A stretch of DNA of 32,910 bases from Deltaproteobacteria bacterium (GTDB lineage Bacteria; Desulfobacterota; Binatia; UBA9968): assembly GCA_009692615.1 (NCBI GenBank), contig SHYW01000052.1, positions 1 through 32,910 on the forward strand, read 5' to 3'. Shown in pieces: positions 1 to 6,627 of this stretch. Both the position numbers and the translations under genes were made by a program. The notes under the pieces were generated by a model. It was not told the origin of the DNA. It worked only from the letters and a program-made list of their open reading frames with translations, and made no database searches. Position 1 is the first letter of the stretch, and each line of letters begins with the position of its first letter.

Positions 1-392
1 TTGTAAGAAGAAGTCATGGCGGTGGCGAGCGGAGCATTCTTGGTCAGCGGGTAGGCGAGGAACAGTGTTGTGTAGATAACTTGGATGGCGATATCTTCTT
101 CGTCCATCAACTTCAAGCGCGCAGGGACGTCGTCAAGCTCCATGTTGGCGATGCTTTCCTTCTTGCCCAAGCTATGGGCGGCAAGCTGGCCGTTGACGTT
201 GGTCGGCGTGCCCAAATTATTGCAGCCTGGCCCGACGCGGCGCGGATAAAGCTGCTCTTCGATCACCCAATACGCCAGCCCGTCGACGCCGGTGACGCGT
301 GGCCGCAGCGCGCGAAACGCTGGATCTAAATATTTGTCGCTAAAAGTTTCTAAATTTTCTTCGACGTGGCCGTCGGCATCGATGACGCGCAT
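1..392 (-). CDS. Amidohydrolase-family protein, N-terminal part (cut by window edge)
   Basis: Only the first 130 codons are present; the gene continues beyond base 1. The protein begins MRVIDADGHVEEN, which resembles the first metal-binding strand of the amidohydrolase-2 (ACMSD / gamma-resorcylate decarboxylase-like) superfamily, here with DGH where many members have HxH. The start is well supported by a GGGAGG ribosome site about 8 nt upstream. Members of this family are metal-dependent hydrolases or non-oxidative decarboxylases, often of aromatic acids. Being downstream of a UbiD-type decarboxylase, a crotonase and a CoA ligase on the same strand fits a catabolic role, but the substrate cannot be read from this fragment. 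The metal ligands located later in the protein lie outside the window. Confidence 0.75.
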   Translation of the reverse strand, partial: MRVIDADGHVEENLETFSDKYLDPAFRALRPRVTGVDGLAYWVIEEQLYPRRVGPGCNNLGTPTNVNGQLAAHSLGKKESIANMELDDVPARLKLMDEEDIAIQVIYTTLFLAYPLTKNAPLATAMTSSY

Positions 393-422
393 GGTTTTTT
401 TCCTCCCGATTCGACTTTGCAT

Positions 423-449
423 GTAGTACTGAGGTGTACGCCTTGTCAA
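423..449 (-). promoter_or_regulatory. Putative promoter of the amidohydrolase gene
   Basis: On the minus strand there is a perfect TTGACA (444-449), then 15 bp, then TACTAC (423-428), about 30 nt ahead of the amidohydrolase ATG. The spacer is short for a sigma70 promoter, so this is tentative. It would let the amidohydrolase be expressed independently of the upstream ligase gene. Confidence 0.35.
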
Positions 450-454
450 GGAGA

Positions 455-473
455 GGGCGACCGCCGGTCGCCC
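455..473. repeat. Palindromic hairpin GGGCGACC-gcc-GGTCGCCC
   Basis: A perfect 8-bp stem (455-462 with 466-473) and a 3-nt loop, lying just after the CoA ligase stop. There is no T-tract on the minus-strand downstream side, so it is not a textbook terminator. A diverged copy of the same motif lies after mfd (10252-10290), so it looks like a member of a small dispersed palindromic repeat family. Confidence 0.6.
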
Positions 474-509
474 CTACAGTTGCCCAATTCGAATGTTACG
501 GCGCTGCGT

Positions 510-2075
510 TCACAGCGCGGCGCGCAGAATCTTTCCGACGGCACTCTTCGGCAAGCTCGTGGCGAATTCTATCACATGCGGGATTTTGTACGGCGCGAGT
601 TGGCTGCGTAAGCTGTCGCGGATTTGTTGATTGAGCTCGTCGCTAGCCGTCTGTCCTTCACTTAGAACCACCACCGCGCGAATTTTGTTGCCGATCTCGG
701 CGTCGGGTTCGGCGACCACGGCGGCTTCGACGATAGCGGGATGCTTTTGCAAAGCGTTCTCGATTTCGGTCGGCGAGATGAAGATGCCGCGGCTTTTGAA
801 GCAGTCGTCGCGACGGCCGGCGATGAAGAAGTAGCCGTCGTGGTCCTGGTAAGCGAGATCGCCGGTGAAGTACCAGCCATTTCTAACCACCGCTTCGGTT
901 CGTTCGCGATCCTTGTAGTAGCCGAGAAATAGACCGGGATCTTCAGTCGAGATCGCGAACTGGCCGAGCTCACCGGTGTGCACGGGTCGGAATTCATCGT
1001 CAAAGATGGCGACGCCAACGCCCGGAAGTCGTTTTCCCACCGAGCCGGGTTTGACGGCGTGGCGCACGCCATGGCCGATGACGAGCTGGTATTCAGAGAC
1101 GCCATAATGCTCGTAGAGCTCGGAGCCGACGCGCTGCTGCCATTCATTATAAGTCGCTTCGCGGAGCGCCTCGCCGGTGGAGTGGGCGCAGTGAAGCGTG
1201 CTGAGATCATGCTGCTTTTCAAATTCGGGCATGGCGAGCAATCGGCGGTAAACAGTGGCGACGGAATGAAGCACGGTGACGCGGTATTTCTCAATCGCGG
1301 CGAGAATATTTTCCGGCGTGGCGCGGCTGGATAAGACCGCGCCGGTGACGCCGTTGCGGAGTGCAAAAAGCAGATTGTGGCCGAGGGCGCTGATGAAACT
1401 CCATTCGCCGGTGGCCAAGACGACGTCGTTGTCTTGCGGCGGCAAACGGTAGCGGTTCAAATCGCCCAGGGCGACGATCCAGCGGTGCGCATGAACGATA
1501 CCTTTCGGTTTGCCGGTGGTGCCGGAGGTGTAGACGATGAAGGCCGGTTCGTTTGCCAGGGTATCGGCGCTGGCAAACGCTCTGTCGGGATGCGCGGTCA
1601 GCGACTTGAACGAAATCTCGTTCTCGCCGGCGCCGTCGCGGCAGACCACTTGATCGATTAGCCCGCTGGCGCGCAGTTCGCGCACCGCTTCGGCGCGCGC
1701 CGCTTCGGTAAAAATTAACTTAGGCTGACACTGTTCCACGATGCTACGTAATTCGCCCGTGGAGAGCAGCGAATTCACCAGCACCGGAACGACGCCGAGT
1801 TTCACCGCGGCGAGAAACGCCATGGCGAACTCGGGCGAGTTGCCCATCTTGATCAGCACCAGATCGCCGCGGTTTAGGCCGCGATCGATTAGACCGGTGG
1901 CAACGGCGTTCACCTGCTGCAAAAGCGCTTGATAGGTTATCGCTCCATGCTCGCCGACGAGCGCGGCGCGCGGGCCGCAGCCGCGCGCGACCGAGGAGTC
2001 GAGTACTTCGATGGCAAGATTGAGTTTTTCAGGCGGGCTTCGATAGCCTGGCCAGGGGATCTTCGCGTCGCTCAT
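510..2075 (-). CDS. Acyl-CoA synthetase, benzoate-CoA-ligase-like (AMP-forming)
   Basis: A 521-residue member of the ANL adenylating superfamily, which activates a carboxylic acid with ATP and CoA to the acyl-CoA via an acyl-adenylate. Visible motifs are the phosphate-binding loop YTSGTTGKPKG (about 182-192), the YEHYGVSEY segment that closes the active site, the YFTGDLAY motif, the hinge GRRDDCFKSRG (from 420) and the C-terminal catalytic lysine K515 in PKSAVGKILR. The length and hinge context resemble benzoate/aminobenzoate-CoA ligases rather than fatty-acyl ligases, but the acid is not determined. The start is 6 nt after the crotonase stop, so the two are almost certainly cotranscribed. 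A palindrome follows the stop codon. Confidence 0.88.
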   Translation of the reverse strand: MSDAKIPWPGYRSPPEKLNLAIEVLDSSVARGCGPRAALVGEHGAITYQALLQQVNAVATGLIDRGLNRGDLVLIKMGNSPEFAMAFLAAVKLGVVPVLVNSLLSTGELRSIVEQCQPKLIFTEAARAEAVRELRASGLIDQVVCRDGAGENEISFKSLTAHPDRAFASADTLANEPAFIVYTSGTTGKPKGIVHAHRWIVALGDLNRYRLPPQDNDVVLATGEWSFISALGHNLLFALRNGVTGAVLSSRATPENILAAIEKYRVTVLHSVATVYRRLLAMPEFEKQHDLSTLHCAHSTGEALREATYNEWQQRVGSELYEHYGVSEYQLVIGHGVRHAVKPGSVGKRLPGVGVAIFDDEFRPVHTGELGQFAISTEDPGLFLGYYKDRERTEAVVRNGWYFTGDLAYQDHDGYFFIAGRRDDCFKSRGIFISPTEIENALQKHPAIVEAAVVAEPDAEIGNKIRAVVVLSEGQTASDELNQQIRDSLRSQLAPYKIPHVIEFATSLPKSAVGKILRAAL

Positions 2076-2081
2076 AACGCT

Positions 2082-2999
2082 TTATCTTTTGGTCTTTTTC
2101 TTCGCGGCGTTCTGGGACGGAAACGGCCAGCCGGCACTGTAGGGGTCGGTGTAGCGCGCTGGGCGTTTTTCGACGAAGGCGCGCATGCCTTCCTGGCAGT
2201 CTTTGGTGCGGGTGATTTCGAGCACCGCTTCGAGCTCCTGTTGATAGCCTTCATCGGTGCGGTTCCAGTTCCAATACAATTTTACCAAGCGCTTGGCTTG
2301 ACGCACGGAGAGATAAGGGTTGGCGGCGATCTTGCCAGCGAGCGCGAATGCCGCGTTCATCAGTTCGTTGGGCTTGACAACTTCTTCGACCAAGCCGATG
2401 CGCAAAGCTTCCTTGGCGTCGATGATTTCGCCGGTGAGAATCATCCGCATGGCGCGGCCGATACCGACGAGCTTGGGCAAGTTGCGCGCGCCGCCGCTTT
2501 CCGGCACGAAGCCGGCCGGCACCGCGACTTCGCCGAAGCGGGCTTTGTCCGAGGCGATGCGCATGTCGCAGAGCGTCGCCATTTCCAAACCGACACCGAC
2601 GGCTGGTCCATTGATCGCGGCGATGGTGGCTTGCGGTAGGTCTTCGAGTTTCTTCATGGCGCTTTGTAAAACTTTGTGGCGCAGATCGTTGAAGAAATAC
2701 TCAGCCATCTCTTTATACGGCCCGGTGATGCCCATCGATCCTTCAAACGCGCCGAGCACGTCGCCCTCGGATTGCAAATCGCCGCCGGCGCAGAAACCGC
2801 GGCCCGCACCGGTGAGGATCACGACTTTGACAATCGAGTTGCGCGCGATCTCGTTGCACAGCGCGTCGAGCTCAAGACGCATGAGCGGGTCGACGGCGTT
2901 AAGTTTTTCTGGGCGATTGAGCGTGATGACGCCGATACACGGCTCGCCGGGATTTTGCGGGTTGTCGTGCACCGACCAGGTGAGGGCTTTGTAGTCCAT
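2082..2999 (-). CDS. Enoyl-CoA hydratase/isomerase family protein (crotonase)
   Basis: A 305-residue crotonase-fold protein. The oxyanion-hole segments are GFCAGGDL (about 68-75) and NGPAVGVGLEMA (about 130-141). E139 aligns with the first catalytic glutamate (E144) of rat enoyl-CoA hydratase. The second (E164) is replaced by A159, with a glutamate two positions earlier (FGEVAV), a pattern I recall in several crotonase subfamilies. The reaction may therefore be hydration, isomerisation or another CoA-thioester reaction. A clear AGGAG ribosome site lies 6 nt before the ATG. The last residues are a lysine-rich tail. It sits between the UbiD-type gene and the CoA ligase, consistent with degradation of a CoA-activated acid. 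Confidence 0.88.
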   Translation of the reverse strand: MDYKALTWSVHDNPQNPGEPCIGVITLNRPEKLNAVDPLMRLELDALCNEIARNSIVKVVILTGAGRGFCAGGDLQSEGDVLGAFEGSMGITGPYKEMAEYFFNDLRHKVLQSAMKKLEDLPQATIAAINGPAVGVGLEMATLCDMRIASDKARFGEVAVPAGFVPESGGARNLPKLVGIGRAMRMILTGEIIDAKEALRIGLVEEVVKPNELMNAAFALAGKIAANPYLSVRQAKRLVKLYWNWNRTDEGYQQELEAVLEITRTKDCQEGMRAFVEKRPARYTDPYSAGWPFPSQNAAKKKTKR

Positions 3000-3020
3000 G
3001 AGGGGGCTCCTAAGAATTTA

Positions 3021-3094
3021 CTCTCGCAAAGGCGCAAAGACGCCAAGTTCGGAAATTCATAGATTCTTACTTTGCGTCTTGGCGCCTTGGCGAG
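3021..3094. repeat. Imperfect inverted repeat of the CGCCAAGGCGCCAAGACGC type
   Basis: Arms at 3023-3047 and 3070-3094 match in opposite orientation with three mismatches in about 24 bp, separated by roughly 22 bp. It fills most of the 116-bp gap between the UbiD-type gene and the crotonase gene. It resembles a short motif that recurs between genes in many environmental bacterial genomes. There is no T-run, so termination is unlikely; it may be a mobile or processing hairpin. Confidence 0.6.
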
Positions 3095-3115
3095 AAATAA
3101 TCCGAAACTTCTTCT

Positions 3116-4795
3116 CTACTTTTCTTTCTGGTGACCGTAGTACGAAGTGTTGACCGCGACTTCATCTGTGCGTTTGCGCTCGCCGGCGATCTTTTCACCG
3201 GTGCGCCAAAATTCACCGGCGACGGCGAGCTTGGCTTCGGCGTCCAGTTCAGGATTCCAGTCGCCCAACGAGTAGCCGTACCAGGGCGACTCGGGTTCGA
3301 GCTTGGGTAGCTCCAGCCGCTCCCAGAGTTGCCGTGCGCGCTCCATATATTCTTTCTTCGGCAGTGAGATCGGCGGCAAGGTTTCTTTTAGCGTCGCATC
3401 CCAGAGCAAACAGGAATCGTCCGCCGAGCCGCGCGCGTCGTGGCGCGGCGCGTGGCCGATATCGGTGCCGCGAATAATCTGCACGTCGCGATGCGGTTGC
3501 GAACGGTAACCGAGAGCCCAGAAGACGGCGTCGAGATTATCCGGGTCAATATCCTCGTCGACGGCGATGACGATCTTCGACATCGACGGGCGAAAGGTCA
3601 CCGCGCCCATCAAGGCGCGCCAGACTTCGGCTGGGCTCGGTTGGCGCATTTGAATGATGGTCAGTTTTTGCGTCGCGGTGAGCGGCTCGTGCAGCATGAC
3701 GCGAAGGACCGACTTGATGCCCAAAACATTTCTCAAATGATCGAGGTAGAGCGGCTCGTAGGCCATCTTCTTGATCACGCTCGATTCCGACGGAGTTACC
3801 TGGCTGATGATCGAGCAGAGAATCGCTTTTTTGCGCCGCGTGATCGCGGTGACTTCCATGTAGGGATTGTACTCTTTCGGATTCACATGACCATGCGACT
3901 CGCCAAAGGGCGCTTCGGGTTCGAGCCACTCGGTATTGATCCAACCCTCGATGATGATTTCGCCGTCGGCGGGAACGATCAATGGCACCGTCTTGGCCTT
4001 GACGACGCGAATCGGCGCTTTGACCAAGCCGCCGGCGACGGCGAACTCGTCGACATCGTAGTTGAGTTTTTGCGCCGCGACATAGGAGATCGCCGGCACG
4101 CCGCCGATACAGAGTGCCGCGGGCATCTTCGCTTTGCGCGCGCGGTACTTTTCCCAGTGAATGTAGATGCCCTGGCCCAATTCCAACGACGGATTGCAAC
4201 CGACCCTATCGCTCGCTTTGATCATCGCCCGGTAGGTGCCGATGTTGTGGATACCGCTGTCGGGATCTTGGGTGATGAAATGGGCGGCGCTGATATAGGG
4301 CGCGTTGTCCCAGCCCGGCGTGGAAATCGGCACCGGAAGCGCATCGAGCCCTTGGCCGGGTACTTGAAGTTGGTCGCCTTGAAACACGACTTCATGCACC
4401 GGCGCGGCCGCGGATGGGATTTCCACGGGGGCGATGGGATTTGCCTTCGCTTCGGCCCAGAGTTGATTCACGCTTGCCGGATCGGCGCCCAGGCCGATGC
4501 CGTAGATCTGTCGATTCGCCGCCAGAATGCCGATGGCGACCGGGATGTCGTATTGTTTGCCGCGCGCGTCGACCGGATTTTCGAAGAGAAAGGCCTTGCG
4601 GTCTTTTTCCTTGATGCCGCCGCGGAATTGCCAGCGCACCAGGGGATGCATTTCCTGATCTTTACAGACCTGTTCTTTGACGCGAATCAGCAAACCTTCG
4701 CGTTCGAGTCGCTCTAAATGATCGTGCAGATCGGGATATCTTCGGACGGGAACGGGCGGCAATTTTTTCGCTACCGCTAACTTTTTTTTGGCCAT
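3116..4795 (-). CDS. UbiD-family decarboxylase (prenylated-FMN dependent)
   Basis: A 559-residue UbiD-superfamily protein. This family uses prenylated FMN made by UbiX to decarboxylate or carboxylate aromatic and unsaturated acids reversibly. The expected catalytic triad can be placed: R189 in the IGTYRAM segment, and E294 and E299 in EAPFGESHGH, five residues apart as in Fdc1 and UbiD. The N-terminus carries a lysine-rich extension (MAKKKLAVAKK) before the conserved DLHDHLERLEREG start of the fold. I chose ATG at 4795; the frame is open further upstream to a GTG at 4837, but that codon lies inside the putative promoter. No ubiX is in the window. The gene heads a minus-strand run with a crotonase and a CoA ligase, so an aromatic-acid role is more likely than ubiquinone synthesis. 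Confidence 0.88.
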   Translation of the reverse strand: MAKKKLAVAKKLPPVPVRRYPDLHDHLERLEREGLLIRVKEQVCKDQEMHPLVRWQFRGGIKEKDRKAFLFENPVDARGKQYDIPVAIGILAANRQIYGIGLGADPASVNQLWAEAKANPIAPVEIPSAAAPVHEVVFQGDQLQVPGQGLDALPVPISTPGWDNAPYISAAHFITQDPDSGIHNIGTYRAMIKASDRVGCNPSLELGQGIYIHWEKYRARKAKMPAALCIGGVPAISYVAAQKLNYDVDEFAVAGGLVKAPIRVVKAKTVPLIVPADGEIIIEGWINTEWLEPEAPFGESHGHVNPKEYNPYMEVTAITRRKKAILCSIISQVTPSESSVIKKMAYEPLYLDHLRNVLGIKSVLRVMLHEPLTATQKLTIIQMRQPSPAEVWRALMGAVTFRPSMSKIVIAVDEDIDPDNLDAVFWALGYRSQPHRDVQIIRGTDIGHAPRHDARGSADDSCLLWDATLKETLPPISLPKKEYMERARQLWERLELPKLEPESPWYGYSLGDWNPELDAEAKLAVAGEFWRTGEKIAGERKRTDEVAVNTSYYGHQKEK

Positions 4796-4819
4796 GAGAT
4801 TTCGCCTGGGTGAGAATTC

Positions 4820-4835
4820 GTTGACAATTGTCGAC
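4820..4835. promoter_or_regulatory. Palindrome in the divergent ubiD-like/MFS promoter region (putative operator)
   Basis: GTTGACAATTGTCGAC reads nearly the same on both strands, with a perfect 10-bp core GACAATTGTC (4823-4832). It lies 2 bp downstream of the predicted -10 box of the decarboxylase gene and so would overlap its transcription start, the usual place for a repressor. The shape is compatible with a GntR- or similar-family site, but no regulator gene lies beside it. Confidence 0.45.
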
Positions 4836-4837
4836 AC

Positions 4838-4864
4838 CTTATAACAATCGTTTTTTGCGGTAAA
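4838..4864 (-). promoter_or_regulatory. Putative promoter of the UbiD-type gene
   Basis: On the minus strand a TTTACC-like -35 (4859-4864), a 15-bp spacer and TATAAG (4838-4843) precede the palindrome and the gene. The -10 match is good; the -35 and spacing are weak. Confidence 0.35.
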
Positions 4865-4925
4865 GGCGTGCCGCGAGATTGTAGACGGTTTCTTGCTTTG
4901 CTAAACACTGTAGCTAGTTTCACTC

Positions 4926-6164
4926 ATGCGCTTCTCTCCGACACCTTGGTTGATCGCCGGTCTTGCTTTCGTCGTGCTCGGTATCTCGCGCGGCATTCAT
5001 AGCTCCTTCGGTGTATTCAACGTCGCTTTGCTCGACACCTTCGGCTGGAGCCGGGGCGCCACCGCGGGAATTTTCTCAGTGGTGTTGACCGTCGACGCGC
5101 TGCTCTCGCCGGTGGTCGGTTATCTGCTCGACCGCTTCGGCACGAAAAAAATCTCCATCATCGGTTGTCTGACGCTCAGCGCCGGACTGTTTCTCAGCAG
5201 CCAAGTGACGGCGCTCTGGCAGCTTTATATCAGCTTCGGTTTGGTGCTGGCGGTGGGCTTCACCTTCACCGGCATGGTGCCGCATATTTTTCTGATCTCC
5301 GAATGGTTCTCATCCAATCGCGCCTCGGCCATCGGCATCGTCTACGCCGGCACCGGCGTCGGTATTCTCATCTTGGCGCCGCTCAGCGAATGGCTGATTT
5401 CCAGCCACGGCTGGGCGCGCGCCTTCGAGATTTATTCCTTTGTTGTGCTGCTCATGCTGTTGCCGATCGCTTGGCTGTTTTACCTTCCCGGTCCGTTCGG
5501 CGAGCAACGGCGGCAACATGGCGAGAAAAAAGCAGTGACCAAACAGTGGACCGCCAAGTTGGCGCTGCAAAGTTTGCAATTCTGGCTGCTGTTTTTCGCG
5601 CGCATCTGCGCCGCGTCGGGAACCACGGTGATCGTTACCCACCAAGTCGCCCACGTCGCCGAGGTCGGCTACAGCAAATTGTTGGCGGCGTCGATCTTCG
5701 GCTTCGCCGGCATCACTAGCAGCTTCGGTCGAGTCTTCTTTGGCTTTATCGCCGACCGGCTGTCGCGCCAGGGCGCTTACACGCTCAACATCGTCATGAC
5801 TCTGGTTGGCGTCGGCGCTTTGATGTTGCTGCGCGACGCGACTCATACTTGGCTGCTCTATGTTTACGTGATTTTTTTCGGCCTCGGCTTCGGTTCCCGT
5901 GCCGTGATTTTTTCCGCATTGACCGCGGATACTTTTTCCGGCAAAGGGTTCGGCGCGATTCTCGGCTATTCCACGGTGGCCGTCGGCGTCGGCGGCGCGC
6001 TGGGTTCTTATTTGGGCGGCGCGTTTTACGATTGGACCGGCAGTTATTTGGTTTCCTTCGGCTTGTCCGCGCTGGTGTTGTCGCTTTCCGATGTCTGTAT
6101 TTGGCTGGCGTCGATTACTTCAGTGGCCAATTACGACAAGCGGCTTTGGCAACGCGGGGTTTGA
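4926..6164 (+). CDS. MFS transporter (monocarboxylate/oxalate-formate antiporter-like)
   Basis: A 412-residue integral membrane protein with about 12 hydrophobic segments. The loop between helices 2 and 3 reads GYLLDRFGTKK, the major facilitator superfamily A-motif, and its counterpart in the second half is GFIADRLSRQG. The start MRFSPTPWLIAGLAFVVLGISRG is typical of the family that includes oxalate/formate antiporters and monocarboxylate carriers. It would move a small organic acid across the inner membrane. It is transcribed away from the UbiD-type operon and shares its control region, so it may import or export that pathway's substrate or product; this is inferred from position only. There is no obvious strong ribosome site before the ATG. 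Confidence 0.82.
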   Translation: MRFSPTPWLIAGLAFVVLGISRGIHSSFGVFNVALLDTFGWSRGATAGIFSVVLTVDALLSPVVGYLLDRFGTKKISIIGCLTLSAGLFLSSQVTALWQLYISFGLVLAVGFTFTGMVPHIFLISEWFSSNRASAIGIVYAGTGVGILILAPLSEWLISSHGWARAFEIYSFVVLLMLLPIAWLFYLPGPFGEQRRQHGEKKAVTKQWTAKLALQSLQFWLLFFARICAASGTTVIVTHQVAHVAEVGYSKLLAASIFGFAGITSSFGRVFFGFIADRLSRQGAYTLNIVMTLVGVGALMLLRDATHTWLLYVYVIFFGLGFGSRAVIFSALTADTFSGKGFGAILGYSTVAVGVGGALGSYLGGAFYDWTGSYLVSFGLSALVLSLSDVCIWLASITSVANYDKRLWQRGV

Positions 6165-6200
6165 AATCGTTCAAACCGTTCGAACCTTTCAAGCGGTTCC
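6158..6200. repeat. Hairpin and degenerate tandem repeat (GTTCAAACC / GTTCGAACC type)
   Basis: A perfect 8-bp hairpin, GGTTTGAA-atcg-TTCAAACC (6158-6165 with 6170-6177), overlaps the MFS stop codon. It continues into degenerate 9-10 bp units (GTTCGAACC, TTTCAAGCG, GTTCC). It could act as a weak terminator or be another dispersed repeat; no T-tract follows. Confidence 0.45.
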
Positions 6201-6214
6201 ATGCTTGCGTTGCC

Positions 6215-6243
6215 TTGAGGGCGGCGCGGGAAGTTGCTAACTT
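6215..6243 (+). promoter_or_regulatory. Putative promoter for DUF309-mfd
   Basis: TTGAGG (6215-6220), a 17-bp spacer and TAACTT (6238-6243) stand 18 nt ahead of the DUF309 start codon. The spacing is good and the -10 is weak. A small palindrome, AAGTT-gct-AACTT, overlaps the -10. Confidence 0.3.
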
Positions 6244-6261
6244 CACTGCTGGAGAAAACTT

Positions 6262-6627
6262 ATGGATGCTCGGCTGCGAGAGGGCATACGTCTATTTAAC
6301 GATCGGCAATTTTTTGCCAGCCACGAAATTATCGAGAGCTTTTATCAAGAAACCGAGGCGGTGAATAAACCGTTTCTCGAAGGCTTGATTCAGCTGGCGG
6401 CGGGCTTTCGCATGTTCGCCGACTTTGGCGAGACCAAAGCCTCGGTGCGGCTGATATATCAGGCGCTGATCCGCTTCGAAAATTTTCACCCGGCGTTTTT
6501 GCAAGTGAAGGTCGCTGAGCTTTGCCAAGCTTCAGAGGCCTGGGCAAAGGCGGCAGAGGCAGCAGATGCGCAACCGGCGATCGCCAACATGCCAAAAATC
6601 TCGCTCCAGCGTTTCGGTTTATTTTAA
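6262..6627 (+). CDS. DUF309 family protein
   Basis: A 121-residue protein with the DUF309 signature: FND-x-x-FFASHEIIE near residues 12-23, then FLEGLIQLAAGF around 38-49. The family is small, helical and of unknown function; its conserved HE and GLIQLAA motifs are clear here. A GGAG ribosome site lies 8 nt before the ATG. The stop codon overlaps the mfd start (TAATG), so translation of the two is probably coupled. That arrangement suggests a link to transcription-repair coupling only by position. Confidence 0.8.
   Translation: MDARLREGIRLFNDRQFFASHEIIESFYQETEAVNKPFLEGLIQLAAGFRMFADFGETKASVRLIYQALIRFENFHPAFLQVKVAELCQASEAWAKAAEAADAQPAIANMPKISLQRFGLF

Noticed and set aside
455-473. Intrinsic terminator after the CoA ligase gene
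   Set aside because: The stem is strong, but no T-run follows on the minus strand, and a related palindrome lies after mfd, so a repeat element is the better description.
1929-2639. 236-codon plus-strand frame over the crotonase gene
   Set aside because: Antisense shadow of a certain crotonase, with no ribosome site or family match.
3440-4717. 425-codon plus-strand frame opposite the UbiD-type gene
   Set aside because: The UbiD catalytic residues and domain order are clear on the minus strand; the opposite frame is rich in D/H/R without recognisable domains.
4796-4837. Longer UbiD-type protein starting at GTG 4837
   Set aside because: The added 14 codons would begin inside the predicted promoter/operator and have no properly spaced ribosome site; ATG 4795 is preferred.
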